Origin: Pezicula radicicola
Taxonomy: Eukaryota > Ascomycota > Leotiomycetes > Helotiales > Dermateaceae
Length of the DNA: 64,000 nt
NCBI GenBank assembly: GCA_003008705.1
Contig: PDUO01000013.1
Coordinates: forward strand, 764,702 to 828,701
Direction of reading: 5' to 3'
Part shown: piece by piece, positions 46,906-61,017 of the stretch
Layout of the letters: every line of letters starts with the position of its first letter
Numbering within the stretch: position 1 is the stretch's first letter
Program-made: the position numbers and the translations under genes
The notes under the pieces: model-generated
Told to the model about the DNA's origin: nothing
Database searches by the model: none
What the model saw: only the letters and a program-made list of their open reading frames with translations

Positions 46906-48236
46906 ATGGGTGCTTGTATGAGCTCTAATGATGAAGAGACGGAGCAGAAGAAAAGAAGTCAGATGATTGATAAGAAGTTAGAAGAGGATTCAAGGAGGTT
47001 GAGACGAGAATGCAAAATCTTGCTCTTGGGTAGGTAGAATGGTCTCAGGTCTGGATCCACGAACATATAAAGCTAACCTGTGACAAGGCTCCGGTGAGAG
47101 TGGAAAGTCAACAATTGTGAAACAGATGAAGATTATACATCAAAATGGTTATACTGTTGATGAGTTGGCGCTCTATCGGTTGACTATCTACAAGAATCTG
47201 ATTGATTGCTCGAAAGCATTGATCGGTGCGATGCGGCAATTTGGCATTGAGATGAGGGAATCTGTGAACAACGACTTCGCAGATTTTCTGATGGAATACC
47301 AGGTTGACCCAGACCCTCACACCCCCCTAGATCCCAAAGTTGGCACTGCTGTAGCATCTATATGGAAAGATGGCAGCATCGAGGCCTTGATGGAGAGACA
47401 GAGCGAATTTTACCTAATGGATTCCGCACCATAGTACGCACAGAAACACAATTGATACAGAAGCCGTCGCTGATATATGATAGTTTCTTCGAGGAAGTCG
47501 CAAGGATTGCAGCACCAGAGTACATACCTGTAGAGGCAGACGTACTAAGAGCTCGAACGAAGACGACAGGTATTTACGAGACGAGGTTCACAATGGGTTC
47601 GTTGAGTATCCAGTAAGATAATCCACGCTATGGAGGCATGCTTTTATTCCTAACCTTTCATTAACAGCATGTTCGACGTCGGTGGTCAGAGGAGTGAAAG
47701 AAAGAAATGGATACATTGCTTCGAGAACGTCACTTCGATCATCTTCTGCGTGGCTTTGAGCGAGTACGATCAGGTTCTGTTAGAAGAAAGTAATCAGGTA
47801 TGCTTCCTCTCCCATCTATCCTTATTCAAAGCTAACGTTTTTGCAGAATCGTATGATGGAAAGTCTTGTGCTATTCGACTCCGTTGTCAATTCTCGATGG
47901 TTCATGCGCACGAGTATTATCCTCTTTCTCAACAAGGTTGATCTCTTTAAGCAGAAATTAGGAAGGTCACCTCTTGGCAACTACTTCCCTGACTACTCTG
48001 GTGGCAATGACCTCAACAGAGCAGCAAAATATTTGCTCTGGAGATTCAATCAAGTCAACAGAGCACATCTTAACCTCTATCCTCAGTAAGCTCTGTCTTT
48101 GTATGGCTATTGTTTTTTCTTTGCTAACAGGGACAGTCTCACGCAAGCAACCGATACGTCGAACATCAGACTCGTCTTCGCGGCTGTAAAGGAAACAATA
48201 TTGCAAAACGCACTCAAAGACTCGGGGATTCTATGA
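46906..48236 (+). CDS. gna-3: G-protein alpha subunit, fungal group III (GNA-3 type)
   Basis: Six exons (46906-47029, 47088-47433, 47484-47612, 47668-47797, 47847-48085, 48137-48236) give 355 aa, the usual size. MGACMSS at the start offers Gly2 for myristoylation and Cys4 for palmitoylation. The GTPase motifs are intact: P-loop GSGESGKST (split by intron 1), switch [15 protein letters not shown], switch [16 protein letters not shown] ([10 protein letters not shown]), and the TQATDT base-contact loop. The C-terminus ends KDSGIL, the receptor-contact tail seen in Neurospora GNA-3 and relatives. The frame break after MDSAP is an intron (50 bp) that restores [18 protein letters not shown]. Group III G-alphas activate adenylyl cyclase in response to carbon source and control growth, conidiation and virulence. 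The identification is secure. Confidence 0.96.
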
Positions 48237-49094
48237 ACTATCGTCATGTAGGGCGAATAATACTCTGATTTTCGTATATTTTCCGAATTTGCCCATCGTC
48301 ATTGGGACAGGCGTTGGCATGGGGGCTCTTTTTTTTTTAACAGGCGTTCTGGAGCGGATGTCTGACCAGACTTTACTGCAGCATGAATTTGGGGTGGGTT
48401 GAGTCTCGAGTTACATCGCCGCGCACAAAATGTGCGCGTCTTCTCGGTCGGCTTGGGTCGGGGTCATTCTCTTGTTTCGCTTTTTCTTCCTGAGAATCAA
48501 ACAGTATTCGTTCATGAATTGGACGATAGGAGGCGGTGGGTTAGGGGAATATTGAACGGGAAAATCAATGGGTTGGATGACAACGGGATCGCACGAACAG
48601 CGACTGAACTGATGAGCAGGAAAGGCTACTTGTCATACAGAAGGACACAGATTTAGTGGCCGACGAATCGTGCAAGGTGGATGGCAATGGGCATCATATT
48701 CCAAGTGTCACGTTAGAGTACGTACTAGTATGATAGAGAACATAATGCGAAAGCGCTTCAATTCTGCATCTACCTGGATAGTGGTGGTGGTTACATGAAT
48801 ATAAGCTCGTGGTGGGACTTAAAACTCGGCAAGGAGGGAGACATTTGGTCGTATTTCTGAAGCTATCTGTCGTATTAGGTGCTCACATCTCCGTTCCGTA
48901 CCAGCCCAGTTGTCCAGTCGAGTCAGCACTTGGCATCGTCATTTGCATCTACAAACCTAGCATTTCCACAGTCGAACAATTCACCATGCATTTAGGGTGA
49001 GTATCATTGCATCGTGGGATGGACATGGCATGGGACTAGGACTAGGAGTGGGAGTGGGAGAGGAGAAGCGAGACTACTCAAAAGCCTGCTTTCT

Positions 49095-49192
49095 ACTGTA
49101 CTTGTACAGTAGAGCGGCAGGTGGAATTTGATAAGGCTTGTATAGTAGGGACTTCTTATATGCAGCTTGTACAGTAAGTATTGTACAGTATC
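49095..49192. repeat. Cluster of TGTACAGTA palindromes
   Basis: At 49095-49110 there is a 7-bp inverted repeat with a 2-bp loop (ACTGTAC-TT-GTACAGT). Two direct copies of TTGTACAGTA follow between about 49168 and 49190. Confidence 0.65.
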
Positions 49193-50250
49193 TTCGTGAC
49201 ATATACCATTGCACGCTAAGTACCTACCTATGTAGCCTTATATCTCCACCTAACTTGCGACCAGGTAGCTATAAACTGTTTACTTATCTTTTATGCATAA
49301 ATATTCTTCTTGTTCTTAAAAAAAATTATAAAGACATCTATAACAAAATACATTTATCACTAGTAGCAAGGCATTATTTAGTTTATTGAGGAATAACAGC
49401 TTACTTATCAGCAGTCTTCCTTAAGCACGTTATCTACCTACCACCAGAGCCACTGGTACCATGCTATACGAAATACTACTTTCGTACGATTTGTTGGTCC
49501 AGGCTTCAACTTTCATTTCAGCACACCTAGCCAACTCCACCGCTCCTCCCCTCCAAGCTCCACCGCCCTTTAAGCTAGCTCCACCGCTTGCTTGCTTTCT
49601 CGCGTCTGCTCCTACAGTAAGGGTCTGCCCAGCCTGTCTAGCCTGTCTAGCCTGCCACCATACTCCGCTAGTGTATGGACTGCTTACTAGGTACTGCTCT
49701 GGTGCTCCGTGGTGAGGTGCGCAGGTAAAGTAGGTGGTTCCACAGCATTATGGGGTGGGATGAACGAAAAAGCACGAGCAAGAACAAGAAAAAACCTGGA
49801 GACATGCACGACAAGACAGCACCGTCCCATAAATACTGTCTTCTTTTAATCTAGAACTGGAGAGTTCGGAGGAGGAGGGAGGAGGAGCTCCTATCCCTGT
49901 TAGCACGCATCTAACCAACCAGGTCACCCCAAAGCGATCGTATGATTCCTTCAAGCTCTCTCCATCTTCTCCAAAGCTTATCGTATCCTGCTTGTTTGCT
50001 TGCTTTCTTGATCAAAACCAGATAACTACCTACCACACACACATTCTTCTACACGTTGCTTCATCATTGTTGAGAACTAAAACAACTTCATTTCTAATCG
50101 TCTACTTGTCTTTTGACTTTATACTTTGCGCTTCTCGACACCAATTGATCTCCACTAACCTACTTGAACGATAAATAAACAGAGGTGAACCATTGAACCC
50201 CGCATTTCCTGTTGGCGTCTCTCATCGCCCCGCATTCTGTGGCTTGTCAG

Positions 50251-50281
50251 TCTCCCTCTCTCCCTCTCTCTCTCTCTCTCT
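50251..50281 (+). repeat. (CT)n microsatellite in glycogen phosphorylase leader
   Basis: A pure pyrimidine TCTCCC/CTCT tract about 100 bp before the start codon, typical of core promoters or leaders of highly expressed fungal genes. Confidence 0.8.
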
Positions 50282-50383
50282 GTGTTGTCTTGCTCCCCCC
50301 CTCAATTACTTCATGTGCGTCTGCTTCATTTATTGAGATTGATTCAGTGTTTACATCAAGATTTTTGGATATCAATTGCGAAT

Positions 50384-53300
50384 ATGTCGAACGCAGCAAC
50401 TTCACGGGAGCGCCGGCTTTCAAGTGGTGCTCCAATCTCTGAGATTCAGGGTCCGGTCGGCCCAGCTGGCATGCAAAGACCTAAACATAAGCGTACTTTC
50501 ACGGGTTTTGGTGCTGGTGAGATTAAGAGTGTTGAAGGTATGACTTCCATTTTCTTTTTTCTCCCTTTATCTCCCTTTTTCTCTTTCTGCGAATATCCCA
50601 ATTACTGGATATCGTCTCAATTGCTTCATGTCGTCAGACGTGCCCCGCCCAGAACATCCCAGGTGTAACCCAAGCTAACATACTTCTTCCAACAGCTTCG
50701 ATCCCCGAGCCTCAACGCGCAGCATGGAAGAAATACCAAGCTAAAGGTTTCAATACAAAGGAAGAGTTCGAGAAGGATGTTGTTCGCCATGTTGAGACCA
50801 CACTTGCTCGTAGCATGTTCAACTGTGACGAGACGGCTGCATATGCAGCTGCCAGTCTTGCCTTCAGAGATCGATTGATCACCGAGTGGAACAGGACTCA
50901 ACAGAGACAGACTTTTGAGGACCCCAAGAGGGTTTATTATCTCAGTTTGGAGTTCTTGATGGGCCGGGCGTTGGATAATGCTATGCTGAATGTTGGTTTG
51001 AAGAACGTGGCCAAGGGTATGACTTATTTTCATCGATGTACACATACCCCGAGAACTGGGAGTCGCCCGAAGTTTGTCTGATATACTAACTGCTGGTGCA
51101 GAGGGATTGTCGGAATTAGGATTCAGGATCGAAGATATCATTGACCAAGAGCATGACGCTGCCCTCGGTAACGGTGGTCTCGGTCGATTAGCAGCCTGCT
51201 TTCTGGACTCACTTGCGTCTCTTAATATGCCAGCTTGGGGTTACGGACTTAGATACAGGTATGGTATCTTCAAGCAGGAGATCGTCGATGGCTACCAAGT
51301 TGAAGTTCCTGACTACTGGCTTGACTTTAATCCCTGGGAGTTCCCTCGACACGACATTACAGTCGATGTGAGTAATCCTATTGAAACCAAGAAGGAGAAA
51401 GCTAACTAAGTAAGATCCAATTCTACGGTCATGTAAGAAAGTACCAGGATGACAAGGGCGTTCAGATCGCAGTCTGGGAAGGTGGTGAGATTGTCAAGGC
51501 TAGTGCCTTTGATGTCCCTATCCCCGGATTCGACACCCCAGCTACTAATAACTTGCGCCTCTGGTCAAGTAAGGCGGCTAGTGGAGAATTCGACTTTCAA
51601 AAATTCAACAGTGGTGACTACGAAAGCTCAGTAGCAGACCAGCAGCGTGCTGAGACTATCAGCGCTGTCCTGTATCCCAATGACAATCTTGATCGTGGTA
51701 AGGAACTTCGCTTGAAGCAACAATACTTTTGGGTCGCAGCCTCGCTGTACGACATTGTGCGTCGATTCAAAAAGTCCAAGCGTGCCTGGAGCAAATTCCC
51801 AGAGCAGGTTGCTATCCAACTTAATGACACACATCCAACCCTGGCTATAGTTGAGCTTCAGCGTATCTTGATCGATTTGGAAGGCCTAGAATGGGATGAT
51901 GCCTGGAACATTGTCTCCAAGACTGTAAGTGTTCCAAAAACTGAGCAATAATATTGGTGATTCCGACTAATACTCTCAGTTCGGTTACACTAACCACACG
52001 GTCCTGCCAGAAGCTCTGGAGAAGTGGTCGGTACCATTGTTCCAGAACCTGCTCCCCAGACATCTGCAAATCATCTACGAGATCAATTTGTTCTTCCTGC
52101 AGAGCGTCGAGCGCAAGTTCCCTAAGGAACGAGACTTGCTTGGCCGAGTCTCCATCATCGAGGAGTCTCAACCCAAGATGGTTCGAATGGCATACCTGGC
52201 TATTGTCGGATCCCACAAGATCAACGGAGTTGCTGAGCTACATTCCGATCTGATCAAGACCACTATTTTCAAGGACTTTGTAAAGATTTTTGGACCTGAC
52301 AAGTTCACCAACGTTACTAATGGTATTACACCAAGACGTTGGTTGCACCAGGCGAATCCGAGATTGTCCGAGTTGATCGCAACCAAGACGGGAGGCAACG
52401 GCTTCTTGAAAGATCTCACTCTACTGAACAAACTTGAGGAGTTCGCTGATGACAAAGAGTTCAAGAAGGAGTGGCAAGAAATCAAGTATGCCAATAAGGT
52501 TCGCCTTGCCAAACACATTAAGAACACCACTGGCGTCACTGTCAACCCCGCTGCGCTCTTTGATATCCAGGTCAAGCGTATACATGAGTATAAGCGTCAA
52601 CAGATGAACATCTTTGGTGTCATCCACCGATACCTGACTATCAAGGCCATGACAGTGGAAGAGAGAAAGAAGCTTGCACCGCGAGTTTCAATATTTGGTG
52701 GCAAGGCAGCTCCTGGATACTGGATGGCCAAGACAATCATCCATCTTATCAACAGCGTTGGATCAGTTGTCAACAATGACAAGGATGTCGGTGACCTATT
52801 GAAGGTTATCTTCCTTGAGGACTACAATGTCTCCAAGGCAGAAATCATTATTCCTGCGAGTGACATCAGTGAGCATATCTCAACTGCTGGCACGGAGGCA
52901 AGTGGTACTTCGAACATGAAGTTCGTCCTCAATGGAGGTTTGATTATTGGAACATGTGACGGTGCTAATGTGAGTTTGCTCCTGGGAAAGAATTGTTTGA
53001 AGGGCTCTGACTGACCTGAACAGATTGAAATCACTCGTGAAGTTGGAGAGAACAACATATTCCTCTTTGGCAACTTGGCTGAGGATGTGGATGAGCTTCG
53101 TCATGCTCATACCTACGGTTCCCACGAACTTGACCCAGATCTTGCAAAGGTCTTTGAAGAGATCAAGAAGGGCACCTTTGGTGATGCCAACTCGTTCAGC
53201 ACATTGGTTGGTGCCATCGAAGACCACGGTGATTATTACCTCGTGTCGGACGATTTCCATAGCTACATCCAAACACAGGCCTTGGTTGATGAGGCGTTCA

Positions 53301-53464
53301 AGAACCAGGACGAGTGGCTATCGAAGTGCATCATCAGCGTCGCACGCATGGGCTTCTTCAGCAGTGACAGATGCATCAATGAGTATGCTGAGAGTATCTG
53401 GAACATTGAGCCCCTGACACCGGAGAAGGGAGAGATGTCCGGACTGGGCAAGGGAGAATTGTAG
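50384..53464 (+). CDS. GPH1: Glycogen phosphorylase
   Basis: Six exons (50384-50537, 50696-51016, 51102-51367, 51415-51924, 51980-52969, 53024-53464) give about 893 aa, close to the yeast enzyme (902). Family blocks are intact: [71 protein letters not shown], and the pyridoxal-phosphate signature around [15 protein letters not shown], whose Lys binds the cofactor, followed by [11 protein letters not shown] split by the last intron. The enzyme releases glucose-1-phosphate from glycogen in the cytosol. The N-terminus ([14 protein letters not shown]) carries an RRLSS site that fits a PKA target, so regulation by cAMP signalling, possibly via the neighbouring GNA-3 pathway, is plausible but inferred. 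Intron 1 (158 bp) is longer than the rest. Confidence 0.97.
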
Positions 53465-55056
53465 AGTTGAGGCTACAAATGGCGTTGTAATGAGTTGGCT
53501 GGGCCTGCTGGTTTGCAGCTACAGTAGATGGAAGTGGAAGCTCGAGGACCCTAGAGGACCTCAGAGTGAGGCGACCAAGGATATGAGAGGGATGGGACCC
53601 AAGGGAACACGTGCACCGTACACTCAACCTGTGAACAGTCCTGTGATGGCGCACCATGTTGAAAAATGAAAATATTATTATGTGAGGTGAGTCGTACTGT
53701 ACTGTACGCAATAATGAGTCGTGGTCGCTGCAGAAAGAATGTGTCGCAAAGGGAGAGCGGGGTGTCGTCATTTCCCCTGGGAACTTTTTTCTGCGTTTCG
53801 GTCTTCCCAGTTGCTGCACGGTGCACCCTGGCGACCTTCTATTTTCGATGACGGAATGCTTGGCCCAAAGTGTTTCCGTTTCGCTCGCTCGGCTGACTCT
53901 TTTGCATTTTGTGGGACCGCAACCATGCTTTCACATCGAATTCTCAGTTTCCGATGATTTCTTTTGCCCAGTCTCGTCCAATCATGAGGGTACAGCAACT
54001 GTCAAATGCCAGGTACGCATGCAAAATGGGTCATATCGACGGAAGACAGTCTCTAAGTGCTTCCAATAATTACAGGCTCCATTCTGCCGAATTTCATTTT
54101 TTTTTTCTTTCTCCGTTTCCATTACCAATGGCGATACACGAGTAGCGAATTCCAAAATTATGACATCATTGATATGTACTTGTACGCCGCTTTAAAATCG
54201 GTGCCGGTATCCAAGTTGCGCGTCAACAAATAGCCTCGTCTACAGAGCAGCATTCTGCCCCCCCGTCCTCCCCGTCTCGTGGCACAAATACAGTATCGTG
54301 GTGGACGCTTCCAATCAGGAATGATATGGTGAAGCCTAACTTTGCCCTACCAATTATTTTTCAGGCAACGGAAAGACTAGAACAGCGCCGTTTAGTTCTT
54401 CCAAAACCTTGGTACAAAAGGGACGTAGTGTACATAAACTTTGCATTGCCCGCAGCCAAGCAAGTAAGGGATCGTCAACAAGTTGTCTAGAAACATACTC
54501 TGCACACACCGTCCACATCTTTTGCCTTCGTGAATCTGATTTTATATAAAAAATCTTCGGTTGTCTGACTCTTACAATTTCTGATTTTTTTTTGGTTGTT
54601 CTACTCCTCTGTGCTTCGCGCAATCACCAACTGCCTCTCCTTTCTGATCCCTGATTCCCCCGCCTACATTCACGCATCAGCCACCAAAGCAGTGCCAGTG
54701 CCCCCCCTCCAAAATCGACAAGCTGTGGTACTCCAAGAGAGCAACAATACCTGGTCAAAACCACTTGTTCCAGCCTCGCCGCTAGATTGTTCCTCTCTTC
54801 TTCTGAAGAAGCTGTATAGGTCGACTCCGTGCCTACTTCCTACCTAGTCCTGGACGGACGACGCCTGCACTTGCTTGCCTTGCCAGCGATTTCCCGACCA
54901 GCGTTCAAGTCTTGCTTTACTTAGCGAGCCCACCCTATCCAAAGAGACTTCCCTCTCGCACAACAACCAAGCAACAACAACATCCCGCGCATACCTCTTG
55001 TCTTCAACTTCCTCCTCTCGCGACAGTTCTCTTCGCTGTCAACAACAGCCATCAAG
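53465..55056. other. Intergenic region / HOG1 promoter and leader
   Basis: The glycogen phosphorylase 3' UTR and the promoter and leader of HOG1. From about 54590 the sequence is pyrimidine-rich with CAAC repeats, which fits a long leader. A CCCCCCCTCC phrase at about 54701-54710 contains a CCCCT (STRE-like) core. No gene is supported. Confidence 0.5.
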
Positions 55057-56660
<1,604 letters not shown>

Positions 56661-57846
56661 TTTACGGAAAATTTATGGGTAGTAGGAATGGAAAAGAGGC
56701 GCGGGCTCATTTTGCATCGGCTCATTATTGCTGGTCGGGGCTCTTTCTTGTGTCTGATGTTTTGCGGCCTGGTTGAGGGTTGGGAGACTGGCTCTGCTGT
56801 GTCTGGTCGCTTTTTTCCTTTCTGGCTTATTACACTTACATGCATGGAATTGTGGCATCTCCTTTTCAACACCTTTTTATGCGCGGGGCGGCATGGAGCA
56901 GCAGACTCTCTGTGTAGTAGACCTTTTCCCAATGAACGACATGGCAATATCAATGAGAGGAGGAATGGATTTGGGCGGTTGACGGATAACGATTGGGTGT
57001 GGATGAGAAAGACCGGCCTAAACTACTTTGTATGCATAGTTATTGGCTATGCTAATAGAACGAATTCGATGATTTTTACTCTGGATGGTCGTGGTGGTAA
57101 CTGCTGCATGTAAGTATGTATCTCTCTCTCTCTCCATACGCCCATTGAGGGCAGTAGTTGCGGTCAACACACACCCTGTACCTTAGCATCTCATCCCATC
57201 TATCTCTGTGCTCGAGCTATCAGCTGTTTTCAACAAAGGCATACTTAAAGACCCCGATCAATCACGTGTCACTCATGCATGAGCAAGGTTTGAGATAGTC
57301 CCGTAGTGGCAGGCGATTCCAATCGGACGAAATACAAAATCAGCGCTACTCATGCTGTTGGTGCTGGCCTTGCAGCAAGCAAAAGCACAGAAGCGGTCGG
57401 GCGACGAGCATGATCCAGTGGTGCAGTGCCGTCTTCGAACCTCTGCTCTATTCGAATCGCTGCCAGAGCCCGGGACGAATAACAATTAACACTCTATCTA
57501 CTCCTTCCCTCGACCAACTTTTTTACCTTTCCGCTTCTCTGCTCCCCTTTTCCTTCCACGCATCTCTACCGTACCCCTCTCTCCCCCCTTGAACCTGGAA
57601 GCCATAAGTGCACTCGTAACACCCAAGAACCCACGAGCCACCATCACCAACACCCTTTTTTTTTGTCTCTTGCAACGATGAATTGAACGCGTCTGTTTCC
57701 GGGGTTCGCATCGCAGAATTACTTCCACTGGGAACTTTGGATTGGCATTCTTTTGGAACTATTTGTTTGGGGGGCTTTCTTGCGATTTGTATGGTTTGGT
57801 GAGGAATTAGGTTGCGGTGTTCGCTATAAGAGGAAAACACTGTACA
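56661..57846. other. Intergenic region between HOG1 and AVL9
   Basis: The HOG1 3' UTR and AVL9 promoter. CT repeats occur at about 57120-57135, and a C/T-rich stretch lies at 57495-57590. The 56688-57113 ORF has no family motif and overlaps presumed UTR. Confidence 0.5.
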
Positions 57847-60310
57847 ATGGCTTCAACGGAGACTTCTGGTACCGTCGGCAATGGCAGTAATGGCTTTATC
57901 CCGCTGGTCACTGTCGTGGGTTTTCATCATGCTAGGTTCGAGCTTTCCCCCTTTGCCTTGGACTGTGGCCTGCGTTTCTGCTTCTGCGCGAGGCTGACCA
58001 TCTCTGTTTCTGCGATTTAGAGGCCCCGAAGTAGAAAGTTGGTTTGGTGCTGAGGAGGGGACGGATCCAGCTGTTGACAATGAGTGGCCCTTGCTGCCTT
58101 TTATGGCACTGAGCGATGGTGCGCATGCGTAAGTGCCTTTCTCTTCCTTACTCCTGGCTTTGGGGAGGAGGCAGTGAGGTGACAATTGGAATTGAGACTG
58201 ATGCTTGGGAAACTGCGCAGTTCCACTGAGGATTTCTCATACTTCACTCTTCTCAAGCCCGCGCATGGCGATACACCAGCGACATCCCTCTTCGGCATAT
58301 CCTGTACACGACAGATGGATGCGTCGCAGTTGATCAATCGGCCGGCGGACGTAACTCGGTCAACTGTACAAAAGGCAGTAGTAGTTATAGCTGATAGCCC
58401 GCAGTTCTTTGGTATGTTGAGAGAACGTTTGGGCGTCGTGACATCTGCATGGTTCGCGCAAAAGGAGTTTACGGATACGGAGATCTTGAAGAGGTTTCAG
58501 GAGAGCTTGAAGGAGGAGAAGGAAAGGGGTGATCAGGAAGAGGATCGCGAGGAGTATTTGGGAATGAGTTTGAGAGAGCTGGTGCATGAATTCAAGTGGC
58601 AGACATTGGTGCTGTTCAAGTGCTGTTTGCTACAGCCGAAGGTATGTCTACCTTGGAGGCTTTTCCAAATTTGGATCTACATTCGGGTCCCACGAACACT
58701 TTTGCTAACTCAACATAGATGCTCTTTTTTGGTTCGAGATGTGAGAGGCTTTGCATGATGCAATTCTCCCTCATCTCTCTCATACCCGGTCTTATACGGA
58801 ATCTACAGGATTGCGCAGATCCTGAGTTGGATAGCTACGAGAGGAATTTAGTGAAGCCCACGAGTCTGAAAACGAGCGATAGGAGTTCACTACTTTCTTA
58901 TATGGGGCTACCATTGCAGATATACGGAAAGGTAAGCTTTCGACGGTCACTATTAGAAGAAACCTACTCATGCTTTTTCAGGGAAGTCTATTTGGTCCTT
59001 ATACCCCTCTACAGCAACTAGATATATTAGCAGACTACGGCACAAAATCTTACATTGTAGGATCTACGAATTCTCTACTACTGCAACAAAAAGATCGTTA
59101 CAGTGATATTCTCATCAATCTAGACGAGACAACCATAAATATCACATCGGCATCACTGAGGACGGCACTTGCATTATCGGTTGCTGATCGCAGATGGATT
59201 GACTTCATTACGCAATCCGTCAATGAGACATGGGATGACGCTAATCCAGGGAGACCAAAGACCATGGGATATGTAGGCAGTGAAGAGTTTATTCGCTTGC
59301 AATTCGAAGAATACCTCCTGTCACTCATCTCCGCTGTAAAATGCCACAACTACATTGCCTTCCATGGGAGCAATCCTAAAATCATGCTACCACAAGTGGA
59401 AGGCGACCCAGCTAACGACTTTGGCGTCGACTGGATCGAAGCCTGGACTCGATCAGAGAACTACAGGATCTGGAACAAAAACACAGATAGCCATCTCTTT
59501 GATATTGTGGAGCCGAAACATCCTTGTGCAGGTGGGTTAACAATAGATGATGTGCAAAGACGGATAGCTGCACAAGTCCAGGAATTCCATCTCGATGAGA
59601 GATTCGCCGTCGGCAAGGAGGTTCTTGGACGAAATCTCGCTGCGGGCAAGGAAAAAGCTTCGACAGTCTTCAACAAGCTATATGCAGATATGGAGGCTTT
59701 GCGAGAAAATCAGAGGAGGAAACAAGAGGAGGCCAAAGCGGCTAACGGAGGGGTGACACCCACGGCGCCAACTTTTGGCTCCCAAGATATTACCAAGACT
59801 GCAGTAACTGTCAGTAGTAAAGCAGGTGCCTATATGAGTAGCTGGGCTACGTGGGCTGGGGAAAAGAGGAAGACAGGCTGGGGCAGAAACTCCTCTGGAT
59901 CACAAACAGCGACTCTGAAGAACAAGAACGCAAACCACAATTCTCTTCCCCCAAGGCCAACTGAGAAAGCCTTACCTATCACACCTACAAGAAGCTCTGA
60001 GAGTGACCGACCGAAGACGCAAGAGTCGTTCCAAGAGAGTATATTTGACGCTGATACCCATGGGCGTGAGAGTGAGGATGTTGTTCTAAAGAACAGTGTC
60101 TTAACCACGCCCGCGACAGATCTGAGCCCCACGCATCTTCCAGAATCCGAACTACCCGCTCATGAGAAGGCCATTGAAGAAGCCTCAGGGGTTTCAGCGG
60201 CGTGGGGAGAGGAGGCTAGGGATAGACATGATGCTGATGATCATGATGTGAAGGCACATAAGGTTGCAGAGGAAGTGAGGACTGCTACTGCTACTCCTAT
60301 CTCACCTTAA
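57847..60310 (+). CDS. AVL9: AVL9-like late secretory pathway protein (DENN-related)
   Basis: Five exons (57847-57935, 58021-58128, 58221-58641, 58719-58931, 58982-60310) give about 719 aa. The N-terminus has the AVL9 signature VVGFHHARGPEVESWFG, split by intron 1, then WPLLPFMALSDGAHA, FSYFTL, LFGISCTRQ and the long conserved core LQPKMLFFGSRCERLCMMQF, joined across intron 4. SLFGPYTPLQQLDIL and SYIVGSTNSL are typical of the DENN-like domain. The C-terminal third (from about residue 530) is low-complexity, Thr/Ser/Asp-rich and probably disordered. Avl9 acts in exocytic transport from the Golgi in yeast and is thought to engage small GTPases. The reading frames of all exons fit one continuous protein. 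Confidence 0.93.
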
Positions 60311-61017
60311 TGAATCCTTTGGTATGAAAGAGGCCAGAGGTGATATTTTGATGAACTTACGTCGTATTTTTAGCACAGCATATAGCATAGGGCTAAGGCG
60401 TCTGTAGTTGTTACTTAATGAGAAATGACAATTTTGCAAAGCATTTGAACTGGTCTTAAACAGGAATCTATAACATAGGTAAAGTCCAAGTCCAACACTT
60501 CAAGATACCAAAACCTTCGTCTACTGCCAATAATGGAGCTATAACTTCTTAATCTCCACGACGACAAAATTAAGAAGGCTGCAAGAAACCTCATTGTGTT
60601 TTTCAGCTGCGAATTTTGCAACACGGCTATAGATACCTAAGGAGTTGTGCATTGATCTCGCTTCATGCAACAGGAAAAAGGAGAAGGAATAAACGACAGT
60701 GCTTTAGTAGATGAGCCTACACACAACACCATATACACCCTCGACTTACACGCTTCTAGGGGGTATCAATTTTCACCTCAACCTCATTCTAAGAAGTCTT
60801 AGAAACAGCGTCCTGACGGAAAATAATCATCGGTAATCACACGTGCTTGCGTTCTTTCCAGATTGTTGCCTTATATATTAGGCATAATATATATAATGTT
60901 GACAACCTCGTTCTACAGGTTCGCTCCTTCTTTCTTTTCCTCTTACCCATCAGCGCAGTTCACTTTTCATCCCAGAACAACAATAGAAGATCCACACTAT
61001 AATCTTTATCAGATGAT
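60311..61017. other. Intergenic region between AVL9 and the HIT gene
   Basis: This 707-bp region contains the AVL9 3' UTR and the HIT-gene promoter, with a TA-rich patch at about 60870-60900. No gene seen. Confidence 0.5.

Larger units (their letters stand above)
48237..50383. other. Intergenic region / glycogen phosphorylase promoter
   Basis: This 2.1-kb region contains the G-alpha 3' UTR and the promoter plus leader of the glycogen phosphorylase gene. A cluster of TGTACAGTA palindromes lies at 49095-49192, and a CT microsatellite at 50251-50281 just ahead of the coding start. Many C/T-rich imperfect repeats (GCCTGTCTA) occur at 49630-49660. No gene is supported. Confidence 0.5.

Noticed and set aside
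47434..47483. Apparent premature stop in the G-alpha gene after MDSAP
   Set aside because: It is a 50-bp intron (GTACGC..TAG) whose removal restores the conserved [18 protein letters not shown] block.
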